From assembly GCA_950295325.1 (NCBI GenBank), contig OX485803.1, positions 75,905,554 through 75,969,553 on the forward strand: a stretch of 64,000 nucleotides of DNA, in the 5' to 3' direction. The position numbers were made by a program, and so were the translations under genes. The stretch is from Polytrichum commune. Lineage: Eukaryota; Streptophyta; Polytrichopsida; Polytrichales; Polytrichaceae. This document shows positions 12,015 through 23,540 of this stretch, piece after piece. The notes under the pieces are model-generated. The model saw nothing but the letters and a program-made list of their open reading frames with translations, was not told the origin of the DNA and did not search any database. The stretch's first letter is position 1, and each line of letters opens with the position of its first letter.

Positions 12015-12374
12015 TCAGTTTGAAATTCTACACTCTATTGGAATACAAAGTCTTAATTTTGTATCTTTCTTGCTCAACATGGGTCCAAGCAAATGACATA
12101 AATAAATAAAAGTAGGCTTACTCACCCGTACACAATCTTTGAACATTTTTGCATTATATGATCCAAGAAGAAATTGTGACACATATCCACTTGGCCGGTC
12201 AAATTTCCACACCACCCTCTCCTTGCTCCCAAACAAAAAATATGCCATCATCATAATTGAAGCATTATGGTGATACATGATGGTTTTTTGTATCGCCATA
12301 GTTGAAACGATAAAATACTTCAAAACCATAAAGATCATAAGAGAGCACAAAATCTCTCTTCTTCGATTATCCAT
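12015..12374 (-). pseudogene. PIF/Harbinger transposase, N-terminal fragment
   Basis: 119 codons from ATG at 12374 (MDNRRREILCSL...). The segment RVSKPTFIYLCHLLGPMLSK, followed by KDTKLRLCIPIECRIS, matches the region upstream of the DDE domain in plant Harbinger transposases (pattern FR(V/M)SK.TF..LC..LGP...K.DT..R..IP.E.R). The frame ends at once after this block, so the whole DDE nuclease domain is missing. It could not act alone. Confidence 0.8.
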
Positions 12375-12898
12375 GATTGAAGATCAAAGATAAGAAGAAA
12401 GAAATTGATGAGGATGATTAAGAGGAGAGCATGTCTTAAATAATACTAAAGAGTAGTATTTTGTCCAATGTGTATGGGTTTTCCCCTCTTCATTCTTAAA
12501 CACCCAAGGAGACATTTATTTCCTACATGGGCCAAACTTGACAATTGGCAATTTGGCAATTTTCATTATCTTTTGAATAAAATTGAACATTATATTACAC
12601 AATTCTTATGAACACAATTCTTGTTGAAATCTTTTGATACAATGTGAATGTAGAGAATCATGGTTTTTTATCACAAAACATCTTCACCATTAGGTGAACT
12701 TCTCTTCTCCGGTGGACTTCTCCACTAAACTTCTCCTCTAGGTGTTTAGACTTCAACCGGTCAAGACTCCTTAAGAAATATTTTATTGCCTTTAATTCTT
12801 CTCCGGCACATCCACCATTTGCCTCATATAACCATGTCTTGGCCAAGCATTCTTGACCGACCGGAGGCCTTCTCCACCGTAGTGTAAACCGGCCCTCA

Positions 12899-14256
12899 GT
12901 GATAGATCTCACAATTGGCGATCAGCATCAACGGAGCAACAGCGGCACTGCTTCAAAGGAGGAGCAACAAGCACATTTCCTTAGCCACCAACCCCCACTG
13001 AACGACAACGGCACTACCCCGAAGGAAGCACCAGGAAGAAGTCAGGACGGTGAAGACGACATCTATTGAGAGAGCGGCGACGACAACTGTGTTGCCGATA
13101 CCACTACGCCAACAACGACACACCACTAGATCTGTAGAGCATACTCCCGATTAGATGATTAGGTTATACTTTTGAGTGATTAATGCGTAGACATATTAGC
13201 GAGTCCCAATATGTGAAAGGCCTAGAAGCTAGAAGCGAGATCTGTGAGTGCGAAGTGATCTGTGATATTAGACCCCTGATCTGTGTAGGGAGAAATCAGA
13301 TCTGAAACACAAGTTTAGAGATTCAAAGAGCCTGAGAGGACAACTAAGTTTGCAATAGCTGCTATCTGTTTGAAGAAACTGAGAACTGAGAGGCAGCCGA
13401 CTTTAGAAGCCTGATGTGTGAAGAGTGAAATCTGATCTAAAGCTTAGCATTCGAAACCCAAGCGCTTGAGATTAGAAAATCTGTGAGGACAACTCAAGTC
13501 CACAAACAGCAGCCTAGCTGCTATTCTGTTTGAAAAAACTAAGGGGCAGCCGACTTTAGATATTAGAAGCCTGATCCGTGAAGAGTGAAATATGATTCGA
13601 ATTTTAGCATCCGTAACCCATGCCCTTGAGACACTAGAAATCTGTGAGGACAACTAAGATCGCCAACAGCAGCCTCGCTGCTACACAGTCACCGAAACTT
13701 GTTGTTACATCATTAAAACAAAGGTACTTTGCTAGAAGAAATTGAGGTTGAGAGGGAGCCGACTCTGTTGGCCGCAAACAAACAGATATCTGTCAACCGA
13801 GAGAAGGAACTACCATGCAGGAGAAAGAATTACTGGCGAGAGGTAGCTGACTTTTGCTGCCAAAATATTTGGTACCGAAAAGAGACTTAGTACCAAGGAG
13901 AACTACTGCTGAAGACCAGAGAGGTTGGTTGTGAGACAACGGGCTGTGCTGACCGAAAGGGGGAGAAATCTGTCGCCAAGAGAAGGTGCTAACAATCGAA
14001 AGAAGGTGCTACTCTATGGAGAGAAGTACTGCAGACTTAAAGTGGCAGCTAGTTGTTGACTGCCGCCGAGGAAGGGAGTTAGAGGTGACACAAGGGAGGC
14101 TATAATGTTAGAGGAAGTTGTGACAGAAGGTAAGAGTACCCGAACAAGCCCCTTCATTTAATTTAAGTTTAATTATTTTATTAAGTTGCACATAGACACA
14201 CACACAGTAAACATTAGGCACATAGAATTATTAGTTGTTGTTAGGTAGGAAGAAAA
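12899..14256. other. gene-free region with ~160-bp tandem repeats
   Basis: At about 13290-13700 two and a half diverged units repeat in the order atctgtgaggacaactaag, aacagcagcct(a/c)gctgcta, ggcagccgactttaga, agcctgat..gtgaagagtgaaat. No open frame is maintained. The purine-rich stretch 13740-14120 repeats gagaagg-type words. Origin unknown. Confidence 0.5.
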
Positions 14257-14751
14257 ATGAAGGTTGCATACGCAACCAACCTTGTTATTATCCTTTGGCT
14301 CGTGTTAGCCACACCATATTGGAGAAACTCTCACTGTGTCAACTCTCACAACTCATGGGAATGTCTTGTACATTGTTGTTTTACTACCATAGATGCACAT
14401 AAAAAAGAAATATCAAACCAAATAGAATGGTATTATGCCAATACTAGCAAACCCAATATATGTATAAAAAACAATAATTTCTTCCTAATAGCACCATCCC
14501 CACAAAGCCCACTTATTTATAAGTGGAAAGGGGAATGGTCTAGGAGCAAAAGAAAAATACCAAAGACACACAATAATAAAATGTTCTATTTTTGCAGAAT
14601 GGCCTTCTCTCGTAGTCTTGAAAAGTCATTGGATGGGGTAAAAGACATGGAAGTAACACAAACTAAAAAACGAACATCTAGTAATGCATACCTAACCACA
14701 CTACAAGGCAAGTGGTCATTTCCCACAGGAGGGCCTGACAAGAGGGGATAG
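14257..14751 (+). CDS. hypothetical 164-residue open frame, doubtful
   Basis: ATG-started frame with a hydrophobic N-terminus (VIILWLVLATPYW) that could be a signal peptide, then a cysteine-containing stretch and a basic C-terminal half. No recognisable domain; composition is close to AT-rich background. It stands alone between repeats. It may be a chance open frame. Confidence 0.15.
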   Translation: MKVAYATNLVIILWLVLATPYWRNSHCVNSHNSWECLVHCCFTTIDAHKKEISNQIEWYYANTSKPNICIKNNNFFLIAPSPQSPLIYKWKGEWSRSKRKIPKTHNNKMFYFCRMAFSRSLEKSLDGVKDMEVTQTKKRTSSNAYLTTLQGKWSFPTGGPDKRG

Positions 14752-17076
14752 AAGTCAAAACGTAATAAATACAAAGTTCTTTGTGATGTGAATCATATTA
14801 GGACACACTTGATGCTTGGATGTGCGTCTGTGTGTGCAAGATGAACATGAAGGATATAAAGTAATCAACTATGTTTGTGATTTTGTGGAGAATTATGCAT
14901 GTATTGGTTTTAGATTGACGGGTTCACAAGAAAGAGCTCCTTTCGAGACTTGTTCATTTGATCTGAGGTCATCAATTATGTTAATATTCTTGTTAAAGTT
15001 TCTATTAAGTGTACCTAATCAAGTGAGAATGCAAGAATCACGACATTGAGATGGAGTTAATGAGGATTTAATGAGAAGTTATCGTGGAGGACATCCTGGA
15101 TGGTGTATTCTTGTAATAGTTTATTGATTTCTTTTTCTTATTATTATTTTAAAAATCCCCTCACACGGCTATCCATCAAAAGAGGTTGAATTTGTCAAAT
15201 GGTTATCCATCATAAAGATCGTGAAGCCCACACCGGATTCTTGTCTATATTTAAACCGTCAAACTTGACCAATCGATAATTTCCACCACAGAAATTGATG
15301 GGGAATGGAAGTGGGAGAGTTTGGAGGCGAAGGGTGCAACATAAGCTTGATAGGTCTTAAATGGTTATTTTTCCCGATTAGCCCACTTCTCCTAAGATGT
15401 GAAACAAGCGATTAAGTTAGTATGAGATGGTTAGCAAATCCAAACCAAGGTTGTAGCCATTTATCTCATAATTTTTTAAGCTCACATAAATATTTTATAC
15501 AATACCAAAGTGAAGATTCCCATGCTCAATAAATGGTCATACATACTAGCCTTAACTACCACTAATCTACGGTCCACCAATTAAAAATAGGATCTGAGAC
15601 ACCCTCGCTCCCCATAGCCATGCGGACATGAAAATTAAGTGGTGAATAAACTTCGCACTTCATTGTATGAGAGCACTAACGTTCTTTTTATTTTATTGAA
15701 GTATGTCAATACGAAACGTCAAAAACTTTCTTACTTATCTAATCCATAGCATGGTACCCTCTTTGCCCTATTGAAGTCAAAAATGTCTTTTCGCAAAAAA
15801 ATTCGCAAAGTACTTGAGGATCTTCTATGGTGACCTTCACATTTACACTTGATTCCAGTGCAACCTATGCAACAAACATATGTTTGATGATGTTGTTTCT
15901 TGAATTATGGGAACAAGCGTTCGGTGTGGACGTGCACATTGTCTTTGGTTTGGTACCCTTAAACTCCCATGCTTCAACAAACGCTACAAGTCTTTGCATT
16001 CCCATATTCCCCAAATTTTGTGTCCCTTTATAAAATTCTAGGGTTCTAACTTTATGTTCCCGGAACAAAACAAACACATTCCACATCATAGGGCCGACAA
16101 TGTGTAGAATGACTGTTTAAATGTGTGTTCATTTATAAATAAGGTGTACCACATTGAGTACACAAGCCATACAACAATATAACTACATGTGGAAGTTAAC
16201 ATCTTATTTACCTATTCACCCTCAACATGGTTTTGAAAGGTCCAACTCTTGTAATCGAGACAATGTAGGGCATATTTACACGTGAAGCAGTGGGCCATGG
16301 CTCTTGGGAATATTCAAATTTCGCTTTGTTTGAGAGTGTCATGTGCCACCACTTTCTGTTCGTAAGAGCTCAGTTATAAATTGTAACCCCACATTTTTTG
16401 TTTTTAACCTATACGCGGAATCCCATATGGCAAGTACATATAACATTAATGTGTATTGTATTGGTTTTTTTGGGCCTACCTCTTGGAGGTGTGCATGCTA
16501 GAATGTGTAGTGCAAATTTGAGTTTACACCAAGGGTTTGGGACCTTCTTAAGACTTAGGGCTATACTCAATGGACTTCTCCATGCTTTCATATCATGCCC
16601 ACTTTCGGACCAATTGCATAGGTTATCAATGTTTTTATACATTTGGGTTATCAATGCACATGTTCATCGTCCTTAATATTTTGACTTCTTCATGTAATGT
16701 TTGCTTGATTTTAGAGAATACAAAGGTCCACATGTTTCGGAAATCTTAGTATTTTGTTTAAACTCTTTTAAAGTTCGTAGAAGTTGCATTGCTATGTACA
16801 CTACTATGTACACAAGTTTTGCAAGTCTTTCCAAATCTTTGAGTTTTTTCATAAATTTATGTATTTTCAAGGATTTGAAAACTTACATCATCATGCATAA
16901 AAGATAAAATACATATAGAAATACAGTCAAGTGTAGCATTCATGATCAAAATGTATTGTGCATACGTGCACCCCGCAACACCCATGTTGTAAACTTCAAT
17001 GTAAAGGTTCGATAACATGCCCAAAAACCACCCCTAAATTGATGTCTTCAAAATTTCACTACCAAAACCACAAAGC
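14752..17076. other. AT-rich region without supported genes
   Basis: No domain, terminal repeat or tandem repeat recognised. A few antisense open stretches (15865-16089, 16409-16654) lie in line with the disrupted gene that starts at 17077 and could be further decayed parts of it, but nothing supports this beyond position. Confidence 0.3.
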
Positions 17077-17710
17077 CTATGCCTCGTCCGTCGGACCTTC
17101 CTCCGTTTTTTCGTGCAAGAACCTACATGGCCATTTTACCCACTTCTCTTGTCTTCCCGGAGTCCACAAAGTATCATCACACATTTTATAGGGGCCAATA
17201 TGTGGATCGTCGGAAAATACCATCGGAATGTCGTGCCTATATATATTTTTGAACAAAATATATTGCTCCCCATCTTTGCATGCGGAAACCAAGTGCTTGT
17301 GCACACTACGCGACTTGTTGTGGACCCCCGCTCTTATAACACCCACGACCTCATTCTTAAAACCAGGGTGCAAAATCCAACACTTGGTGTCAGGCCTTAG
17401 TGGAACATGCTTGCAATACAACACCTCCTAATTACAATCTGGTCGTCCGTGATTACGAATTCAAAACGAGGACATACAAATTACAAAACAATGCACAAGC
17501 ACCAAATCAATTGGAACATTTAAATTGCGTGGGTTGGAAAACATCCCACCCTATTTTTCTTAGGCTCCAAAGCGGGTGCCACAAATGGGGGCTCCGTTGT
17601 GGGTCCCAAGTCCATTACGCCCTCATACCCTGGGGGGTCCTTAAACCTTACCGCGTGCGGAGCCACGTAAAAAACATCACCCGGTGCCACACGTGCCACT
17701 GCACCTCCAA
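17077..17710 (-). pseudogene. downstream part of an unidentified gene split by a Copia insertion
   Basis: Directly next to the Copia target duplication, the minus strand reads VAPGDVFYVAPHAVRFKDPP... and then meets a stop after FPTHAI. A second open stretch (17424-17077) contains CWILHPGFKNEVVGVIRAG, DGEQYILFKNIYRHDIPM and KWVKWPCRFLHEK before a terminal TAG. The last part, with a KW.KWP.RFL block near the C-terminus, faintly resembles the C-terminal domain of plant En/Spm-associated proteins; this is a weak call. The gene is interrupted by the retrotransposon and by at least two in-frame stops or lost splice sites. Confidence 0.5.
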
Positions 17711-17715
17711 GGCTG
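17711..17715. repeat. Copia-1 target-site duplication, left copy (GGCTG)
   Basis: Five bases GGCTG immediately before the left LTR; the identical string follows the right LTR at 23009-23013. Confidence 0.92.
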
Positions 17716-17975
17716 TTTTGGATTAGTTAAATAATTAGTTATTAGTACTAGATTAGTATTCAGAGCTTAGATACTTCAAGTAGAAATTAGTTCATTGACA
17801 GTCACTAAGTAGAGTATTGTAAACTATATCTATTGTAGGACTGTTGCAATTGTAACTTGTCTTTATGAAATATATGTTTTCCCTGTACGAGTGCTGTCTG
17901 TATGAGATATCTTTGTATGAGTGATGTTCCTGTGAGGTGTCTGTACGTATTGCTAGAGAGTTATGTAAACCAAAA
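17716..17975 (+). repeat. Copia-1 left LTR
   Basis: 260 bp beginning TTTTGG and ending CCAAAA, a perfect 6-bp inverted terminal repeat. These ends are non-canonical (not TG...CA), but they are the only choice that puts the primer-binding site, the purine tract and a perfect 5-bp duplication exactly at the borders. Confidence 0.92.
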
Positions 17976-17986
17976 GGTTATGGGCC
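17976..17986 (+). other. Copia-1 primer-binding site (half-tRNA type)
   Basis: GGTTATGGGCC directly after the LTR. It is complementary to the anticodon-loop region of plant initiator tRNA-Met (GGCCCATAACC), not to a tRNA 3' CCA end. This type of primer (a 5' tRNA half) is known from Drosophila copia and yeast Ty5. Confidence 0.8.
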
Positions 17987-18257
17987 GTTCCTGCGATTTT
18001 CTTGCTGTCCTCTTTGTGTCTATCCCGGCATCGTTCCAGCATTCCTGCCTGCTTACATTCCTCCGGCGTCGTTCCGGCTACATTCTTTCTCTCGTTTGCT
18101 CCTGCTTACTATCTGAACACTCTTGACTCTTTCCATCTATCTACATGGCGTTCACCGATTTCTAACTTCTTGACTTCTTGCACATTCTACGGCATTTTCT
18201 TGACTTTCTTGAACTTCTTGATTTCTTGCATTTTCTTGATTTCTTGATCCACCAACT

Positions 18258-21200
18258 ATGTCACTTGACAAAGAGCTCAGTGGAATTGCTCGCTTCAATG
18301 GCGACGAATTCCACATTTGGAAATGGCAGATGAAGTCATTACTTCAATACAAGAAGATTCACACCATTGTTAATGGTACCGAAACTCTTGAGGATGCAGA
18401 AGACAAAGAAGAGTGGCAAGCTCGAGAATATTCTGCTTTCACTCTTCTCTGTAATTCTGTTGAGAGACGTGTTCTTACTCCTCTCCTTCAGTGTACCACC
18501 TCCCATGAGATATGAACCACTCTCTTGTCTATCTATGAGCACAAATCGAGTGATGACATTCATGAACTCCAGAGACGTTTTTTCAATGCTAAAATCCAAC
18601 CAGAGCAGTCACTGGCTGATTACATTGGTGAACTCCAGTTGCTTCTAAGTGAACTCATAGATATTGGAGATGAAACCTTCAATGAAGATTCACTTATCTC
18701 GAAGTTAACAAGTACTCTTCCAGAGAGGTATGATGCTTTTCTCACCGCCTGGGATAGTACCCCAGCAGATGACCGCACTTTTGCGTATCTGCAACTTCGC
18801 CTTTACAAGGAAGAAGCTCGGCTAAAACGCCGCATCAATGCCGAAGTTACTTCGGACACTACTGCTTACTACTCTCACAGGTCCTCCTCAGGTGTCCATA
18901 CCACTAATCACAATCCCCCTCATATGCGTCCTCCAAGCAGTGGGAGCTCCAGCCAATATGGCAACTCCCGCACTGGCGGTCGTGGATATCAACCCACGCA
19001 ATACAACTCTCGCTTCTCTCATCCTGCTGGCCGCACTTCTTATGGAGACAGATAGACTCCATATAATCCTTCTGTTAACACCACTCCAAATTCTCATCGA
19101 GCACTGGAACTCAAAGCTCTTAAGTCCAGAACTCGCTGCAATTGTTGTGGCCGGCTAGGCCATTGGTGGCAAGAATGTCCCGATCGTGACCAACGACCAC
19201 TTCGTGCTAGTCTTGCAGAAGCTCTTCCACCATATCCTTCTTCCCTTGATGATCTCACTCCTCATCTGTTTGCCTTAGACATTGATGCTGGTTCCTATGA
19301 CTCAACTCTCCACGACACTTCAGCTTTTGACCATCAGTTATCTTCTGAGTCGTCTTCTCTTCCCGATCCTATCACCAGATCGTATATGACTTCTGATACT
19401 CTTCTATCTTTTGATATCCAGAACTCCAGGATTGCCGACAGCGGTGCCAACAAACATATGTCTCACAATCTTCAATGGTTTTCTTCCTACACTCCTCTTC
19501 CCTCTGCTACATCTTGGCCAATTACCGCTATTGCTGGACATCAATGCTATGTTGCCGGGACAGGAACTATCAAAGTTCTTGTCCAACTACCACATAAGGT
19601 AGAAATTGTTCTTCTTCAGAATGTCTTATATGTTCCTGGCCTCCAATGCAACCTGTTTTCTACAACTCTCATGGCCACTAAACACTCTCTTCATTTTATA
19701 GGAACACAGACATACTGTCACTTCGTCAAGAACGATGAAATTCACTTCACTGGTCGTTTAATTCAAGATATGTACATTCTTGATTTCACTGTTTTACTTC
19801 CACCTGTTCATGGCCTATACACTGCAACTTATGGGAACATTCCCATCAAGGAGGAACACCAACCTCTTCAAATCTGGCATTATCGTCTTGGTCATCTTAA
19901 CTTTGATATGATCAAGAAAATGGCAACCAGTGGAGCAGTTACTGGCCTACATCTTACGACAAAAGCCCCAACTACTCTATGTGCTGCGTGTCAATTCGGA
20001 AAAATGAAACGACAGTCATTTCCCGCAAATCATTTCCGCACTTATGCTACGTCTCCAGGAGATCTCATTCATGGCAATATATGTGGCCCAATGAGCCAAC
20101 CTTCCAAAGGCGGATCAGTGTACTTTGTGCTCTACCAAGATGACTCTACAGGATACAGGTTTGTATTCTGTATTACTCGCAAGTCAGAAGCTCTCACATG
20201 TTTTCAACAAGTTTTCAAAACTATTTTAAGAGACATTGGCCGCACTATTTCTACCCTCCGGACTGATCGAGGCGGCGAATTTAGCAGTACAACTTTCCTT
20301 GCCTATCTCTCTGATAACAACATTCGCAGAGAGCTCACTACAAGCTATACTCCGGAGCAAAACGTTGTGGTAGAAAGAGCCAATCGAACCATTATGGAGG
20401 GGGTTCGAAGCTCACTGTATCATTCTCAACTCCCCATGTCTTTTTGGGCAGAAGCTGTAGTATACATTGTGTATACCCTCAACCGCACCTGTTCTAGGGT
20501 GCACGGAGATCACACACCATTTGAGCTCTACACAGGTATCAAACCATCCGTCTCACATCTCCGTCCATTTGGCTGTCCTGTTTTCGTCTACATCCCTGCT
20601 CAACTTCGAAAGAAACTCGATGCCAAGAGTCGTAGGGGTGTCTTTGTTGGGTATTCTGAAGAAAGTAAAGGATATAGAGTTTGGGATCCTACAAAGAAGC
20701 AGATTGTCACTACACAGGACTTAATCTTTGACGAAAATGCTTTTCTACAGATTCCAAAATCCCCAGAGGTTCCTTCTCTCAATTCTTCTTCTCCTTCTCA
20801 AGTCCTCATTCCTGACATCCCTCCTCCTTCTCATACTCCTCCTCCTACACCACCTCCTTCACCCTCTTCTACTTCACAAACAGATACAGACAGGCAATTA
20901 ATAGTTGACCTTCCAATACATCCCCTACCTACCTCCATAGCTGACAATTCCACAATTCACCCTGTCTCGGAATCTACGATTCCCGTCGCCAATACGTCTA
21001 TCACATCTGATACCATTGTACCAGACGCATCCACAAGTCAACCTGTTACCCATGGCAGCAGGCCAATTAATCCTCCTAATAGATATGGAGATTGGCATTA
21101 TAGCTTTACAGCTATGGTAGGTACCTTGCCACCGGTTCCAAAAACATACGAAGAGGCCATCAGTTCTCCTCATGCTAAGGAATGGCGAGCAGCAATGGAT

Positions 21201-22694
21201 GTCGAATTTGAAGCTCTTATTGCAAATGATACCTGGGAACTACGTCCTCTCCCTCGAGGACGCCAACCCATCAAGTGCAAATGGGTTTACGCTTACAAAA
21301 CCAAGCCAGATGGTAGTCTAGACCGTTTTAAGGCCAGACTTATGGCCAAAGGTTGCAGTCAAACACCAGGTACAGATTTCCATGAAACCTTTTCCCCAAC
21401 AGTGAAGTATGAAAGCATCAGATTGGCCTTAGCAGTGGCAGCAACCACTGAAATGGAGCTTCGACAATTTGACATCACTACAGCTTTTCTGAATGCATTA
21501 CTTCATATAGAACTCTACATGCATCAGGTACCAGGCTACATCGATATATTGCAGAAACATTTGGTCTGTTATCTAAAGAAAACCCTCTATGGACTTCGCC
21601 AAGCAAGTCGAGAGTAGAACCAGCGAATTGATGCATTTCTCAAAGCTTTCAAACTCACACAGTCCCCAGCAGACAATTGTGTCTATTTCTCTGACCAAGA
21701 CGGATGTCGATTACTCATCATGTTATTTGTCGATGACGGCTTAGTGATCTCAAATAGCTCCGCTCAGATGGATTCCGTTCTGAACTTCATGAAGGATGTA
21801 TTCATCACCAAAGTGACAATGGATCCTCAGCTATATGTAGGTATTCACCTGCACCGTGATCGTCCTCATCGATTCATTTATATCGATCAAGAGCTTTATA
21901 TAAATTCAATGCTGCAGAAGTACAAATTACAAGACACCCATGCTGTTTCGACACCTGCAGAGCCCGGGGCTCATATTCGACCCATCACCAACGAAACTGA
22001 TGAGACAATCGAACCCACCTTCCCTTATGCACAAATCCTTGGGAGTCTGCAATTTGCCGCAATAACTACTCGTCCAGATATTGCCTACGCGGTAAACAAT
22101 GCTGCTCAATTCAAGAATCATCCGACTACTACCAACTGCAATGCAGTACGCCGAATTCTCAAATATCTCCGAGGTACCTCAGACTACCGAATTCCTTTGG
22201 GTGGACAACATGCTTCCTTCATCCTTACAGCTTATGCAGATGCAGATTATGCCGCAGCTCTAGAGGATCGCAAGTCTCGATCGGGCTATGTAATTTTCTT
22301 TGATAGCACTCCTGTTTCTTGGGCTTCGAAGAAGCAACCATGTGTGGCTACTAGCACTACACACAGTGAATACATTACATGCTATGCCGCGGCCACAGAA
22401 GTAATTTGGTTACGACGACTCCTAGCAAGTATAGGAATCCCACAAACTAAGCCCACTACAATCTACACAGACAGCCAGAGCGTCATGCGTCTTGCAGTCA
22501 ATCCAGAATTTCACTCTCGTACAAAGCACGTTGATGTGAAATTTCACTTTCTTCGAGAACGGGTGGTTCTTCGATCAATCGACATCCAATACATTCCTAC
22601 TCAGCATCAAATTGTTGACATCATGACTAAGGCATTAACACCTGATCAATTTAGACGCCTACGAGACTTATTGACACTCACTACAATGCATTGA
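18258..22694 (+). pseudogene. Copia-1 gag-pol polyprotein with three nonsense codons
   Basis: A single frame of 1,478 codons from ATG 18258 to TGA, interrupted only by in-frame stops at 18513-18515 (TGA), 19053-19055 (TAG) and 21615-21617 (TAG). All three are explainable as C/G to T/A transitions (Trp or Gln codons). Domains in order: gag with a CCHC zinc knuckle near 19135-19180 (CNCCGRLGHWWQEC); protease ADSGAN near 19440; integrase zinc-binding His/Cys and D/E core; reverse transcriptase with FVDD at 21726-21737; RNase H ending ...VDIMTKALTPDQF. The first integrase Asp (usual H.D.CGP) is Asn in HGNICGP (codon 20076-20078). It cannot make an active polyprotein. Confidence 0.95.
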
Positions 22695-22739
22695 AGTGGG
22701 AGATATAGTCTATCAATACATTGTTAGTGACCTGTCAAT

Positions 22740-22748
22740 GAGTGGGAG
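22740..22748 (+). other. Copia-1 polypurine tract
   Basis: GAGTGGGAG directly before the right LTR, the expected start site of plus-strand synthesis. A similar GAAGTGGGAG lies just after the gag-pol stop, about 50 bp upstream. Confidence 0.85.
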
Positions 22749-23008
22749 TTTTGGATTAGTTAAATAGTTAGTTATTAGTACTAGATTAGTATTTAGAGCT
22801 TAGATACTTCAAGTAGAAATTAGTTCATTGACAGTCACTAAGTAGAGTATTCTAGACTATATCTATTGTAGGACTGTTGCAGTTGTAACTTGTCTTTATG
22901 AAATATATGTTTTCCATGTACGAGTGCTGTCTGTATGAGATGTCTCTGTATGAGTGATATTCCTGTGAGGTGTCTGTATGTATTGCTAGAGAGTTATGTA
23001 AACCAAAA
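22749..23008 (+). repeat. Copia-1 right LTR
   Basis: 260 bp, TTTTGG...CCAAAA, equal in length to the left LTR, with about 10 substitutions and no indels. Confidence 0.92.
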
Positions 23009-23013
23009 GGCTG

Positions 23014-23540
23014 CCCACAAATGGTACGACCCTTTGTCGTGGATTTGTGTGGACACGCCTAGAAATTGCTGCCCCTTTGTCCGGGCTCCTACCCATTGAT
23101 TCGTTTTTATTCCCGCCTGAACTTGACGCTTCATCCCCCACAACAATAGGTTGTTCCTCTATGCCTTCGCGCACGCATGATGCTTGCGGCGGTTGCGCAG
23201 GTGTTGGTATGACACTTGTTGTGCGTCCCTCCTTCTTTTGGCCTGCAGAATTCTCCCGCTGTGGGCGGGTGGATGTGTCAACATTCACAAGTGCGGGAGG
23301 CATCCTCTCCATCCCAGCAAATGTCTACACTCTAACATCAATTTCCGAAGGTCGGCTTCGTGCACCCAACGCCGACACGATTTGGGCTATCCCATCCAGC
23401 GCACTTCCTAGTCTCTCTTCAATCCCTGCGACCCTCTTCTCCAACAAGCCCAACATCGTGTCCACCTGTGTCTGCCAACTGCCGTTTCCTAGTTGTCCAC
23501 AACCACTACAATACACATTCGGAGTCGCAACATGGAAAAC
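23014..23540 (-). pseudogene. upstream part of the gene split by Copia-1
   Basis: Minus-strand frame running from about 23540 into the Copia border, with one in-frame TAG at 23325-23327. It starts MYCSGCGQLGNG (ATG 23516), then a probable coiled coil (VDTMLGLLEKRVAGIEERLG..., heptad-like Leu/Ile/Val), then a Pro/Ser-rich low-complexity stretch and NPRQRVVPFVG at the border. Removing the retrotransposon and one GGCTG copy makes the frame continue without a break into LGGAVARVAPGDVFY on the other side. Coding composition is clearly different from the flanks. The family is not recognised; a transposon-associated structural protein is possible. Confidence 0.55.

Larger units (their letters stand above)
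11542..12895 (-). mobile_element. PIF/Harbinger element, internally deleted
   Basis: A 1,354-bp element with long terminal inverted repeats starting GGGCCGGTTTACACTACGG at the left and mirrored by the right end (CCGTAGTGTAAACCGGCCC). It is flanked by the 3-bp duplication TCA (11539-11541 and 12896-12898), typical of PIF/Harbinger. It carries a fragment of transposase on the minus strand and a (CT)n tract of about 67 bp. Too short for an autonomous element; no second (Myb/SANT) gene is inside. Confidence 0.9.
17716..23008 (+). mobile_element. complete Ty1/Copia LTR retrotransposon (Copia-1)
   Basis: A 5,293-bp element with two 260-bp LTRs, a primer-binding site right after the left LTR, one gag-pol frame with Copia order (gag, protease, integrase, reverse transcriptase, RNase H), and a purine tract GAGTGGGAG before the right LTR. 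Flanked by a perfect 5-bp duplication. The LTRs differ at about 10 of 260 positions (near 4%), so the insertion is moderately old. It lies within, and antisense to, an unidentified coding sequence. Confidence 0.96.

Noticed and set aside
17714-17973. Copia-1 LTR border set at TG with an AAGGC duplication
   Set aside because: The right LTR has AG at that place and the end would be CCAA; shifting by two bases gives TTTTGG...CCAAAA, adjacent PBS and PPT, and the perfect GGCTG duplication.
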